Positions 1-10,454 of a stretch of DNA of 64,000 bases are shown piece by piece. The stretch lies in assembly GCA_944472155.2 (NCBI GenBank), contig OX235279.1, positions 177,175,868 to 177,239,867 on the forward strand, read 5' to 3'. Made by a program: the position numbers and the translations under genes. The notes beneath the pieces were generated by a model. That model was not told the origin of the DNA, made no database searches, and saw only the letters and a list, made by a program, of their open reading frames with translations. Numbering within the stretch: position 1 is the first letter of the stretch; the number at the start of each line of letters is the position of its first letter. Source of the DNA: Trichobilharzia szidati (lineage: Eukaryota > Platyhelminthes > Trematoda > Strigeidida > Schistosomatidae).

Positions 1-352
1 TCAGATGGCTGACCAGAAAGAATCAATAACAAGAAACTCTGGAAGCAAACCAACCAAGAGGCGATCGCTCAACAAATATCTAGGAGAAAGTGGAGATGTA
101 TGGATTGGGAATATGTTGAGGGAAACGTCGAATGACATCGCGTGCACTGTAGGTCATCGCTCGAGTGGAATCCAAATGGGAAGTGACGAGTGGGTCGTCT
201 ACGTGAAGAAGACATGTAGGAGATTGTGTTAGGATGAAATGAGAGAGTTGGATCAATCGTGGACCCAGCTGAAGAGGACGGCAGAAAACAGAACAAAGTG
301 GTGAAGTGTTGTTGAAGTCCTATGTTCCACTCGGGAATAATAATAAAATATG
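1..352 (+). mobile_element. RTE-clade LINE, 3' end
   Basis: The translated piece contains the typical C-terminal pattern of this family (RRSLNKYLGESGD, then a GHRSSGIQMGSDEW block and a WTQ-like stretch), interrupted by stops. It ends in the family 3' tail, a variant of CTATGTTCCACT followed by an AATAATAAT run. The same tail closes every RTE copy in the window. Only the last 350 bases of the element are present, and the upstream part lies outside the window. Confidence 0.8.
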
Positions 353-1077
353 AATATGATCCCTATGCATAAACCGAGGTGAGATTTCATCCCAATCTGG
401 TTTTTGAATACTTTTTCGATAATGTGTTGATACCACGTTAGCTTTAGAACTGGGATTAAAGTTAAAGTTGGGACTAGAATTAGCTTTTGGGGTTAGAATG
501 TTTTGCTTTTATTATCTATACTTTTCTTGTCAATAGATAAATGGAATGAAAGAGGTTCCATCTTCACATAGATGAGATCATTATCACAAATGAGAAACTT
601 GAAACTGATGCCTCCTATGGTTATTCAGAAGCACGTATGAGTTATGTTATCTTCAGTATGTTTCATCACTATAAGGTGGTATTTTCCTTACAATTCAACA
701 ACTTTTTTGCCTAAAATACCCTGTCTTCTCTTATTGGTCACTTCGGCATATTGGTGCTTTTAAACTTTCCGGTAGCGAAATTTAGATAACTAAAATTAGG
801 ACTGAGTGCTATTTCTCAGTTTCTATACCATATCTGTTTCATCTGCAGTGAGTGCCACCTGAAACGATAAGTGTAAGACACAGGAATAATTAGAACAGGC
901 GCAATAGTGATTACCTCATCGGATATATGTAGTAAATTGTCTTAGCAATAAAAGGGATGTTCCCAAAGACGTGCCATTAAAAGTATGCATTTTAGATAAC
1001 CAGTTGCGTAGTGCAGAAAGCGTTAATCCGGTAGATGCTAAAATAAAATTAAGTAAGTCAATTATATGATTGATATA
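353..1077. other. AT-rich stretch, nothing recognised
   Basis: No ORF of note, tRNA-like box, or match to another repeat of this window was seen. It contains only scattered A/T runs. Confidence 0.6.
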
Positions 1078-1231
1078 ATTATAAAACTTGGGCACTGTGG
1101 TAGAGCATAACTCCAAAACTCCAGTTTATGTTCGAAACGTCATCAGTTAATATTACTGTACAACACTGTGTGATTTTAGATAAAGCATTGAGAAGACGTA
1201 ATTTGTCTGAATCGTGTAATGTATTCGCCCT
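1078..1231. repeat. Back-to-back PLE-2 terminal fragments
   Basis: Bases 1084-1117 are the reverse complement of the PLE-2 long 3' terminus (CTTGGGCACTGTGGTAGAG). Bases 1129-1180 read in the forward sense and carry the hammerhead 3' half CGAAACGTCATCAG followed by the PLE-2 end. The two pieces are joined head to head, as in the larger foldback PLE-2 units at 12.9 and 28.6 kb. The remaining bases to 1231 lead into the direct repeat and were not assigned. Confidence 0.55.
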
Positions 1232-1776
1232 ACACATTTCGAACAATCTGATCTGTGACACACGGACTTGTCATAGGAATATATATGAAATTAATAAAGA
1301 GGTAAGAGGTGAGAAAATAGACTACTTAGGTCAAGTTGAAAGGACATATTCAAGGTCAAAGTAACAATGAAGACCACTAAAGCAAATAACAGAGGTAATA
1401 GTACATGTGCTATGGTATCAAAACAAAATTTACCAAGGAAGGTTTAATGTGATGACGAATTGTTTTTGAGCGCATAAAGGTGGCTTAAACTTTCAATGTA
1501 TTTATTTGCGCAACACATTTCGAACAATCTGATCTGTGACACACGGACTTGTCATAGGAATATATATGAAATTAATAAAGAGGTAAGAGGTGAGAAAATA
1601 GACTACTTAGGTCAAGTTGAAAGGACATATTCAAGGTCAAAGTAACAATGAAGACCACTAAAGCAAATAACAGAGGTAATAGTACATGTGCTATGGTATC
1701 AAAACAAAATTTACCAAGGAAGGTTTAATGTGATGACGAATTGATTTTGAACGCATAAAAGTGGCGTAAACTTTCT
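1232..1776. repeat. Tandem duplication of a PLE-1 3' end
   Basis: Bases 1232-1462 and 1513-1743 appear identical over 231 bp (offset 281). Homology continues for about 33 bp more on each side at clearly lower identity (1463-1494 and 1744-1776, about 5 differences). The repeat covers the last codons and the 3' terminal region of the minus-strand PLE-1 that follows. The same terminal region occurs at 41.1-41.3 kb. PLEs often show such partial tandem copies, called pseudo-LTRs. Confidence 0.85.
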
Positions 1777-2925
1777 AATTGCTAGGACTTCCACAAAATT
1801 TAGGATGCGCCCCAAACACATTTTATAGATAGGTTTAAAAGATCTGTTAACGTCAATTTTATGTACTGTCTCTATAATATGTTTCGCAATATAAGAGCCA
1901 GATCTCCTGTTCTCACCGTTAATAGTTTCTGAAGATTCCATTTGTTTCTGGAGCCATTTAAGAATATGTTCTGAAGCCAGCCCTTACTTGCAGAGATCGA
2001 TGAGTCCTCCCTATGTATGTGCGTCCACACGTACATTCAAATTGGTAAATACAGTGGGATGTGACATCATTTTTCGCACGTTCAGAGGGCTTAGATGGGT
2101 ATATTGGCTTTACATTCTCTATCATTATGACATTGGCTGCATAAATGTCTTTTTAACAGCAGAATTCAGTCTTTGTCTAGTTATCTAGCTGCTTTGATGC
2201 CTCATATAGCGTAGCTTGATGTACACGTCTTTCTTAGGGGCGAGTTATAGAGTGGGTCTTGGTGTTCTGACTACTTTATATCTCCTGATGAACTTGTCTG
2301 GATAATTGTTATCAACCAGAGTTTGTGTCAACTTTCTTTCTTCCTCATCAAGTGTGTCTTCAGTGCATATTCGTTGGATTCTACTGAAGAGGCACCTTAC
2401 TAAGGCTCGTTTGTACCGAACAGGGTGGAAACTGTGGTAATTAAGAAACTGTGCTGTCCAGGTAGGTTTTCTATAAATAGATCTTTTTATTGACCTATCA
2501 AGCCGTCGACTAAGCAATATGTCTAGGAAAGATAAACAATCATCTTCCTCTTCTACAGATGTAAGTTATATGCTTGCTATTCTGAACTTCATTAATTCAA
2601 TTTAAAATTGAGGTGGTAGAACAAGGCTTATCACTTATGATTACAGTGTCGTCTGCACACCTTCTATAAAGTGGCACATTTTCGATTAAATCCTCGGATA
2701 AATTCTCAATGTACGACATATAAATATATGCTAAAAGGGGCCCTAACAAACTTCCCATAGCAGCACCATCAACTTGGTGGAAACAATCACCTTCAAATGT
2801 AAACCTAACATTGTTAGTACATAGAAGTAATAAGTCCCTTGAATAAGATATAGAGAACTGGATGAAAAAATTGTTTGTGGAAATATAATCGCACAAAATG
2901 TCAACTGTTTTGAGCAAAGGCACAT
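1711..2925 (-). pseudogene. PLE-1 RT plus GIY-YIG endonuclease, broken
   Basis: Reading leftwards from 2925, the RT part shows motif B (MGSLLGPLLAYIYM) and motif C (YRRCADDTVI, where PLEs usually have YVDD). A linker domain follows at 2517-2245 (YRKPTWTAQFLNYHSF, then NNYPDKFIRRY). The GIY-YIG nuclease core lies near 2090-1990 (CIYQFECTCGRTYIGRTHRS), and the tail ends LCVQNQFV...LPW near 1711. PLE ORFs encode an RT with a C-terminal GIY-YIG nuclease used for target cleavage. Several stops and frameshifts break this copy, and the N-terminal RT half is missing. Confidence 0.85.
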
Positions 2926-2976
2926 TAGTGATTTATCAAAATAAAATCTAATCTATAATGGAGTTAAATTATATGA

Positions 2977-3710
2977 TGTAGTGCAACTGATAGAATTGAG
3001 CAGAACTCAACTTAAATTGGAAGACAGTCAAGTTAAGAACCATGTTATAAGCAGTAGAATCTGAATGTGTAATTCATTGGAGACTTTTTGGCAGAAATGC
3101 TGAAAAACCGCCGCTGAACCCAGACTAACTTTCTCTACGAAACCAATGATTTGTATGAACGTGGATGATAAGCTACCAATTCTAACCTCATCAATGTGCG
3201 TCTACCAGTTCACCTACTCCTATAGAGCTAGGTAAGTCGACCGTACTTATCTTCTGCTTTCCAGATGTATAACCGAACATTTACCATAATGGTTCTACAG
3301 TTGAGAAAAACAGTGCTCCCACAGCTCTGTTCTGGAACGCCTGATCAACTCTGGATACCAAGAGAATCTGCAGACCGACTTCGAAGTCATCTATAGAATA
3401 CACGGTGATGTTGCTAGAGGAGGATGAATGAAACTTCTTCAAACCGCAGAAGTGATGGAAATTCACATATTAAGTCCTGAACTCTGCATATAGAAGAATT
3501 TCGTCCAATTACTGAGTGTATAATGAGCCTAATGTTTCTTAACAATAGATATGTAATTTTTGTTAATTCTAATATTTTTGTTTTTATAATTTATTATTTC
3601 TCTCCCCTACCCCCCACCGTGACATTTCAACTTCTTCTGACACTGTTCTTAACTTGACTTCCTTTCAGCTTTAGTTGAGTTCTGCTCAACCCTATCAGTT
3701 ACGCAATTTA
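2977..3710 (+). pseudogene. PLE-1 GIY-YIG and C-terminus, with inverted end
   Basis: In broken forward frames around 3190-3520 the order is MCVYQFTYSYRAR, then VLERLINSGYQ, then FEVIYRI, and finally ILSPELCI near the end. This matches the GIY-YIG core and tail of PLE-1. The first Cys/Gly positions and the YIG triad are mutated, so no nuclease is encoded. The 3' flank at about 3638-3707 recurs inverted at 2977-3052 (TTGAGCAGAACTCAAC). The coding relic is therefore bracketed by inverted copies of its own 3' end. Confidence 0.65.
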
Positions 3711-3841
3711 CCTACTTACCTTTATTTTAGTATCTACACTTTCTATATTACGTAACTGTTATCTAAAACATACAATTCTAATGAGACATCTTTGGGAATA
3801 TTCCTTTCACTGCTAAGAAATTCACTATGCCCATTTTCTCA

Positions 3842-4105
3842 GCGTCAAGAAACTCTGGGAACAGAATAACCGATAGCCTATCGCTCGACAAATATGCAGG
3901 AGAAATGGAGATGGATCCGGCATACGTTGAGGAGGCCGTCGAATGACAAATGCGAATTAGAGGTGATGAGTGGGTCGTTGGTGGTAGGGTGATACGGAGG
4001 AGGAGATGAGAAATGAAGAGGACAGCACAGAATAGAAGTGGAGATGTGTAGTTGAAGCCCTATGTTCCAGTTGGGATCCGACGGAATGATAATATAATAT
4101 ATATT
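3842..4105 (+). mobile_element. RTE-clade LINE, 3' end
   Basis: The fragment starts inside the C-terminal segment (AAGAAACTCTGG). It passes the CGACAAATATGCAGG block and the AGGCCGTCGAATGACA block, and ends with CCCTATGTTCCAGTTGGGA plus AATGATAATATAAT. Internal deletions remove most of the last conserved helix. It is not translatable over any useful length. Confidence 0.75.
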
Positions 4106-4726
4106 TGATTATACAGCTTGAGAATGAGATCTCTGGAAACAGTAACCCTCCGTTTAACATTTTTCTTTTCACATAAACGAAATATACATTTTTTTGCCAA
4201 GGAACTTTATTTCAGGGGCTACATAGCCTATACTTTCGCAAAATATACTTTGTATCTGCGATAATGGCCAATGGTTTCGGTTCTTGTGCAACCTGTTTTC
4301 ATCATGCAATTTAAAAAAATCTTATTCTGCATATGAATTAACATAAAATAAAGTGAAAAAGAACCCACCAAGTATTTATTTATTGTAGGAGGGAATAAAG
4401 TTTTTCAAACAACCACAAGGAAAAACATAGCAGAGCTTAGCAAATTAATTAATGGTCATGAAATATCAAAATAAAAAGTAGTTAAAGTCAAAGTGTTCAG
4501 TGAATGTGCTGGCGAATATTTTGCAAATAAGTGCTAATTAGTGGAAACGTTTAATTATTTATGGCTCCTACTTACTTACTTCTCTAAATGACTTAATAAT
4601 ATATAATTATTCTCAAGAAGAAATAGAACTAGATCAAAGTGTCTGTTTCAAAGAGGAAAATAAGTCGGATATGTTTTAGGAATTGTGTCGAAAGCAGTAA
4701 CAGAGGACTAGAACATATATATGTAT
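4106..4726. other. AT-rich stretch, nothing recognised
   Basis: No ORF, repeat match or promoter-like box was seen. Poly-T and poly-A runs are the only visible feature. Confidence 0.55.
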
Positions 4727-4963
4727 GCGTCGGTGGCACAGTGGTAGAGTGCTCGCCAACCACGCAGGTGGTTCGGGGTTCTATCCCCGACCACCAACGC
4801 ACTCCTTAACCTCGCTTAGCCGGTAATAAGACTGGTAAATAGGGAAGGTTGGGTATGAGGCTAGCAACCCCATCCAGTAAACCAAAAATAAACACCACTG
4901 CTGCCGAAACTTCACAGCACTTGCTTGGAATGCTATGTTCCACTGGAAACGTAAAGGAATGAT
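4727..4963 (+). mobile_element. SINE-1, tRNA-derived, full length
   Basis: The 5' head has an A-box-like TGGCACAGTGGTAGAGTG and a B-box-like GGTTCGGGGTTCTATCC, spaced as in a Pol III internal promoter. The body contains GAGGCTAGCAACCCCATCC and GCTGCCGAAACTTCA. The 3' end, CTATGTTCCACTGGAAACG then TAAAGGAATGATA, matches the 3' end of the RTE copies here. This is the best preserved copy of the family in the window, and it probably moved by RTE enzymes. Confidence 0.85.
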
Positions 4964-5350
4964 ATATCTACATATGTATATATATAATCCAGCGTAAATG
5001 CAAACAGTTGTAGTTAGGGGTAATAGAAATGTAAGGCAGTGTTCATGATACTGGTGACTCCTATTTTTTGTTCTAGTATAGCTGAAGATGATTCAAGGTT
5101 AAGAAGAGAGTCTTCCCTATTCTAGGAAATATTGAGGCACATGGACATGAGTTTTTTAATAGTTTCGTTTTTTTTCTATAGTCTTCATATTTTTAAACAT
5201 AAAGTTGTAACATAAGTCCTACATAGTAATTGCCTGAATGAATGTCAGTCGGTAAAATGAAACGACTGTGTTTTTAGAATATCTGAATTAAAAGCAGATG
5301 TAATTTTAGCTTGTGGATGCCTAATTCCTTCAGATAATTTAAAGAAATCT
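4964..5350. other. Gap between SINEs, nothing recognised
   Basis: A short ATATATGTATATATAT run follows the SINE. No other structure was recognised before the next SINE. Confidence 0.55.
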
Positions 5351-5530
5351 CATCGGTGGCACAGCGGTTAGGATGGTCGCCGACCATGTACATGGTCCGG
5401 GGCTCAATCCCCTGCAGACGCACACCTGATATCTATGGTCGGCCTGCAAAATTTGGGCTACCGATATCACATTCTGAAAGTTCCATACTTGTACTAAAAA
5501 GTACTGTGTGGAATCAAGCTTTCATAAAAA
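5351..5530 (+). mobile_element. SINE-1b, tRNA-derived short SINE
   Basis: It shares the head with SINE-1 (TCGGTGGCACAGCGGTTAGG, B-box-like GGTCCGGGGCTCAATCC) but has a different body. The body includes CTATGGTCGGCCTGC, ATTTGGGCTACCGATATC and a tail near ACTGTGTGGAATCAAGCT. Other copies in the window lie at 7431 (minus), 21156, 42229 and 55137 (minus). Length is about 180 bp. Confidence 0.85.
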
Positions 5531-6280
5531 AATTATCATATTTGTATTGGTATCTTTTTGTCCGGCCTAACTTGGCCTATATGCAATTTGTTCACTGTTT
5601 AAAGTGTCCATATCTAGAAACTGAAATGTGTTACAAGATTGAACATTTTAAATTAAAGGCTTTTCTCTACTCTTTGGATTTGCTTTTGTTTCAAATTTAT
5701 TGCTAAATGTTACCATTTGAGAAATTGCTGTAAACCAGACGGAAGTGTACTGATTTTTCACCTCGATATGAGACTGCTGAACAGAATACACGCAGTAATA
5801 CAAAGCAGGGTACTTAAGTTATGAGACGATAACATTAAAATTCACCCAAAGGGTTCAAATTCATCGGCCGGTGCCAGTGGATATCAGAGGTTATAATTTG
5901 TAGGCGGACACAGAGATTAGTTGATAATAATAATTTGCTTTATTCCCAAACTGTACTTGTGATACAGAATGGAATTCTCAGCATTTTTACTACAGTATTG
6001 CATCCAGTTAGCACATTATCAATAGATAGAATTCTACATAGATTAAGGAAATCTCAGTTCATTATGACAACAACATATCGGCATGTCGGTAGCAAAGCCA
6101 AAAGTGAACAGAGTGTTTGAAGGTGTTAGAAAAGTAGGTGCTATCATATTTACTGGCGTAAACGGAAGAAAGAAACAAAGCAGCACATAACAGAAAAAGA
6201 GAGAGAGAGAAAAGGAAAAGAAAGAAAGAAAACGTTGAACCTATATCTGATATGAGTTGGAAAGACGAGATCCAGTTGTT
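5531..6280. other. Unassigned; GA-rich microsatellite
   Basis: Bases 6190-6236 are a purine run of AG and AAAG repeats. The rest has no match to the repeat families seen here, and the small ORFs lack recognisable domains. Confidence 0.5.
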
Positions 6281-7360
6281 CTACTGACTATTCAATGAAT
6301 TATAGGTGTCACGCCTAATGCTTTCTTTATCGCACAGAACACGAGCTAAGTAGGGTATGGTTGAGCTTTTGTACTTGCTGGTGCGAGAATATAGTTTTCT
6401 ATATAGGCTTCTGGTTTTACCTGAATAGATGCGAGGGGAGAGTTGTGAGTGAAGAGGGTGGAGTGAGTTAGACAGAATGGACTTGGCCCATTTTTCACAT
6501 GAGTCCATGTGCCTGTCAACCAGAATATTAACAAGCTGGTTAAGTAGCACGTTGCTTACCCTGTTGACAACCTTTAACAACCTGCATAATAAGGTATAGT
6601 CTTTCTTCAGTAGCCCGGGAAAAACTAAGAAGGAACAATACAGAATAATTGGCAGAATGCGAGAGTTAACGAATTGTAGGAGTAAGGGTTGGGTTATACC
6701 AAAATTTTTTCACTTCTTGATGTAGAAAGTAAAATGGAATATTTTCTCGGAAATCGCCAAGATGTGAGACGACTAGGAAAGATCAGCAGATAGAATGACA
6801 CCTAGGTATTTAATTTCCGACTTGGTTTCTATTTCACTGCCATCTATGTTGCACACCTCGTGAGAGCTAACCAGTTCGTTTAGGTCAGATTTATGCCTTA
6901 AGATGAAATTAACTGTTTGGCATTTGGAGGGATTTAAGGTAAGACCGTTTTCCTTGGATCACTGGCTGATTTCTGACAGAAAGCCATTTAGTTTGGAACA
7001 GTCACTTTGACACCTGACAGGCAAAGATACAGTCAGGTCGTCAGCATATTTGACAAAACTAATGTCATTTGAAGATGTTAAGTCTTGTAGAAAGAAAGAA
7101 AAGAGAAGTGGTGATAGTACAGTACCTTGGGGGACACCGGCTTCAGTGAGTACAGCAGAGGAGGATCTACTTATCAGGCTAATAAAGTGAAGTGCAGTGG
7201 ACGACTACTGTTAATTTCTGCATGTAACTCACAATCCAGAAAAGAAAATCCACATCCTGAAATGATAAAGTCCCAGTTAGAAAGAAGTGCTGTCTGACTT
7301 GATAGATTGAATAATGGTTCCAGAGATAAAATTTCCAGTTAACCAAGTCAAACATTTACT
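6281..7360 (-). pseudogene. CR1/Jockey-like LINE RT, broken
   Basis: Reading leftwards, 7138-7109 encodes GVPQGTVLSP (RT motif B) and about 7056-7036 encodes VKYADDLTV (motif C with the catalytic YADD). These are followed by LTLNPSKCQTVNF (motif D region) and KYLGVILSADLS. The C-terminal part at 6580-6281 ends with the STIPYLARVLCDK block typical of such LINEs. At least three stops interrupt it, and the 5' half is missing. It is clearly different from the RTE copies. CR1-like (SR1-type) elements are known in schistosomes, but the exact clade needs a tree. Confidence 0.75.
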
Positions 7361-7430
7361 TCGAGCTGCAAGTTGGATGAAGTCGTAAGTACTACTTTGA
7401 TAAGATATATATTTTTTTAATATATTTCCG

Positions 7431-7609
7431 ATTACAGCTTGATTCCACACCGTATTTTATGGTACAGGTATGGAATTTTCAGCATGTGATATCGGTAGGC
7501 CAAATTTCGCAGGCCGACCATAGATATCAGATGTGCGTCAGCAGGGGATCGAACCACGGACCATGTGCATGGTCGGTGAGAGTCCTAACCGCTGGGCCAC
7601 TCACGCACG
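7431..7609 (-). mobile_element. SINE-1b, minus strand
   Basis: This is the reverse complement of the short tRNA-derived SINE. The B-box region reads TCCGTGGTTCGATCC on the minus strand, and the body has the CTATGGTCGGCCTGCG block. It lies just beyond the 5' limit of the CR1-like relic. Confidence 0.85.
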
Positions 7610-7740
7610 GGTTGTTTCAGTTTATTGTTTGAATAAAATGACATGAACTGTACCAGAATAAAAAGTGTCAATTAGTAATGCCTAGAAGTAATAAAGTAAG
7701 CTGTTTCAGTTAAAAGCATTTATTTTCCTATAAGAATAGG

Positions 7741-7945
7741 AAGAAGTTGGAATTCATGTGCCATTGGGTTGGCTCCCAGGGGCTGAATGGTCTATGAGCT
7801 CGTCTCATCACTGGAAGGTCCTGCGTTTGAACCCCTGTGGTAGGTGAGTGGTGTTGAAGAGTCTCGGACTGAGAGGACGAAGCAGTTGACTACCTAGTGC
7901 TTCTATAACAGATGTCGACTTGTGATCACACCTGCAAACCAGCAC
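7741..7945 (+). mobile_element. SINE-H, hammerhead-bearing SINE
   Basis: A tRNA-like head (GGGGCTGAATGG, B-box-like GCGTTTGAACCCC near 7823) is followed by a degenerate hammerhead (next feature) and a short tail. The upstream ATTCATGTGCCATTGGG block is shared with the copy at 17.34 kb. Schistosome alpha-type repeats are known to combine a Pol III promoter with a hammerhead. Confidence 0.7.
7850..7900 (+). ncRNA. Hammerhead ribozyme relic in SINE-H
   Basis: The order is TTGAAGA (core U4-A9 kept, C3 changed), a stem II of GTCTC with GAGAGGAC, then CGAA and a weak stem III, GCAGTTGAC. The C3-G8 pair is lost and stem III pairs poorly, so I do not expect cleavage. Confidence 0.5.
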
Positions 7946-8051
7946 GTGGGAATTTATGAATGTTAATAAACTATGGTATACTTAAATTCATCAAATCTAG
8001 ACAGAATTCCTCAGTTGAACACTCTACACATAGTTTCATGTATCCTATGAG

Positions 8052-9034
8052 AGTGCTTATTATCACCAATGATATTCCTAATTGTGATGGACTGGACTGG
8101 ATTATGCGTCAGACTGTGAGCGAGAAACGACAAGACAGGGATATCCTGGACCGACGTGAAGAACCTAGAAGACCTGGATTTCGCGCGTGGATGATTTATG
8201 TTTGATTTCACACAAAATCGAAGACTTACAAGCGAAACCCGACAAACTGGTCGAAGAAGCAGCCAGAGAAGACAGGACTCCAGGTGAACATAGACAAGAC
8301 GGAGGTTATGAATATAGCCAACCAACAACAACAACAGCAGCAGCAACATCCAGTGCCAATCTCCATCAACGGGAGGCATTTGAAAGAGGTTACTTCATTC
8401 ACTTATCCAGGTAGGGAGCATTGTTTCAACTACACGAGGAACGGAGGGACGAGGATGTCAAATCGAGAATCGGGAAGGCGAGAAACACATTCATCAACCT
8501 GAAACCAATCTGGGAATCTTCGTCACTCAACTCAGCATCAACAACAAAATTCGGATTTTCAATACAAACGCCAACTCAGTCAGTTCTTCTATACGGATCA
8601 GAAACTTGGCGAGATACAAAGAATATTTCCAACTACCTGTTGCAGACCTTTATCAACAACTGTCTTCGCTGGCTCTATACTGAAGATCAGATGGCCGGAA
8701 AGAATCACCAACAAGAAACTATGGGAACAAAGAAACAAAACAGGAACCGATCGCTCAACAAATATGCAGGAGAAAGTGTAGATGGATTGGACACTCACTG
8801 AGGGGGCTGCTGGGTGACATCGCGCGTGAGGCCATCACTCGAGTGGAACCCGAAACAGAAGTTGCGAGTGGGACATCCAAGGGTGACATGGAGGAGATCG
8901 TTTGGAGAGGAGCTGAAACAGTATGGACTCACATGGACACAGATGAAAAGTACAGCAGAAGACAGAAGCAAGTGGAGACGTGCATTTGAAGCCCTATGTT
9001 CCGCTAGGAACCCAAAGGAACAATAATTATAAAA
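8052..9034 (+). mobile_element. RTE-clade LINE, RT C-terminal half
   Basis: It runs from just after RT motif B through motif C, the KTEV block, the Q-rich linker (about 8320-8350), the LLYGSETW block near 8590, the NKYAGESVDG block and the WRRAFEALCSARNPKEQ end at 9026. Motif C carries a 4-base insertion (CGTG at 8186-8189) that shifts the frame between DFA and DD. Other frameshifts divide the rest. It ends with GGAACCCAAAGGAACAATAA. Endonuclease and N-terminal RT are absent, as expected for a 5'-truncated LINE. Confidence 0.85.
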
Positions 9035-9329
9035 TGAGAAGTATATAAGGAGTATAAAGAAGTGAACTTATAAGACATTTTCATATTTCTGTTTCTCTAT
9101 GATTGATTCACTGTAGCTTAATGGTCTGTCAAACATCTCCTTGCATATTTTCCACGGTATGCGCAACACTGCATATTGAGTATTCAACGGAAGAACTCTA
9201 TCTAAATTTCATAAATTCATTACATCCTTCTTTATTAACATCTATTCTTGGCTTTAAACTTTCTAATTTTCAGGGATTGGACTGACTTGAAGACTGATCA
9301 CAAAATGATGCCTTTTATAGAAATATTAA

Positions 9330-9470
9330 AAAGCAGGGGGTACTGAACATCTCTGTGGTCAATTTTCGGGAGTCTTCATCAGTAAACACCCATGATTCCA
9401 CCAGGGATAGAACTCATGACCTGCATGTTAGATGCCGAACTCGTAGATTATTCGGTCAATTAGACTGAAT
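9330..9470 (-). mobile_element. SINE-H, degraded, minus strand
   Basis: On the minus strand a B-box-like GAGTTCTATCCCTGG is followed by TACTGATGAAGACTCCC, the start of the SINE-H hammerhead. The second half of stem II and the GAAAC strand have decayed. Confidence 0.5.
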
Positions 9471-9559
9471 CCAACTGTCTGTCATTTCTAACTTCTGTCA
9501 ATTCGTGGTGTATAGCGTGACTGCCACTCAGTGTCATCGGCGAGTATTTGTTATCTTTG

Positions 9560-9772
9560 ATTGGGCACTAGTAACTAGCGTGATGTGTCTAGTCCTTTAT
9601 TTGGTGCAGACTGAATTCTGTCATATTGCTATTCTAGATAGCTCGCCATCACGATGTACATTGATTTTGATGATATTAGATGGTTGGAGGGAATCGGCAG
9701 GAAGCCTTGGACAAACTACCACGATACCTAGGTCCAAGGCTTCCTGCCGATTGCCTTCAACCATCTAGTATT
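9560..9772 (-). mobile_element. SINE-2 end with internal hairpin
   Basis: The copy starts at the shared terminal motif CACTAGTAACTAG and runs to GATGGTTGGAGG. Bases 9679-9711 and 9733-9766 form an inverted repeat of about 33 bp with a 21-base loop (arms around CGGCAGGAAGCCTTGG). The tRNA-like head is missing. Confidence 0.65.
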
Positions 9773-9774
9773 TG

Positions 9775-10135
9775 TTATTACATTGCACTACTTTGTGGTA
9801 CTTGCACACCTTAGGTGTATAAATAACTATGAACAAGACTGTTGTGGGGGAAGCAGTTTTACACAGCATGACTATTTCATTCTAGAAATCTAATGAGAGT
9901 TTGGATTTCATGACTTCAGTAGTTGGCGTTAAGCCATTACTAAGTCACAGAATTGAGTAATAATATCTTATGCTTCCATCTTATTTGGTAGTTTATTCTA
10001 AAGTTATTTGAAATGCCTCTTAGCTGTTAAAGGGTTTTGAGCTGTTGCTCAGTTTAGAAACTATAGCTTGTGTGCGATTTCTGCAATTTGCGTTCATAAT
10101 ATTTTCAAGATTTAATTACTTCGGATTCGATTTGT
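9775..10135. other. Nothing recognised
   Basis: Bases between SINE-2 and the next SINE-H show no ORF or repeat match. Confidence 0.5.
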
Positions 10136-10335
10136 TTGAAGTTTGACCACGGATTGATATCAGTCAGAGAACCATTTGAAAATCAGGGAGTATTGGACAG
10201 TTGTTTCGTCCTAGTTTGGGATTCTTCATCATCAGTACATAACCACCACAGGCATTTGATCCCAGGACCTTCCGGTTACGAGGCTAGTTCTAAGACCATT
10301 CAGCCACTGGGACCCAACATCTATCTACTTCGTGG
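10136..10335 (-). mobile_element. SINE-H, minus strand
   Basis: Minus-strand order: TGGGTCCCAGTGGCTGAATGG head, a GGAAGGTCCTGGGATCAAAT B-box region, a hammerhead at 10238-10186, and a tail GGTTCTCTGACTGATATC. It is one of the two best preserved SINE-H copies in the window. Confidence 0.75.
10186..10238 (-). ncRNA. Hammerhead ribozyme relic in SINE-H
   Basis: The minus strand reads ACTGATGATGAAGA, then stem II TCCCAAACTAGGAC, then CGAAAC with minimal stem III ACAACTGT, cleavage position C, and CAATAC. The GAAAC strand is intact. The 5' core has an extra ATG triplet and stem II has lost one pair. Activity is unlikely but the fold is recognisable. Confidence 0.6.
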
Positions 10336-10454
10336 TTAGTTCACTACTATTCTTCATCTGTGATTTTTAATGCAAATCAGTAACAAGACAATTTTTGCAG
10401 CCAACTACCAATATCACCACTTTTGTCAGTTTTGAAAATTCTTTAAATCTGAGA

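Noticed and set aside
4727..4800. Possible genuine tRNA gene (A and B boxes)
   Set aside because: The acceptor arms do not pair and the sequence runs into a repeated SINE body with an RTE-type tail. Ten or more similar heads in the window show the same.
8284..8502. Poly-glutamine proteins (also 19909-20127, 37298-37717, 50235-49753)
   Set aside because: The CAA/CAG tract is the linker of the RTE ORF, repeated in each copy.
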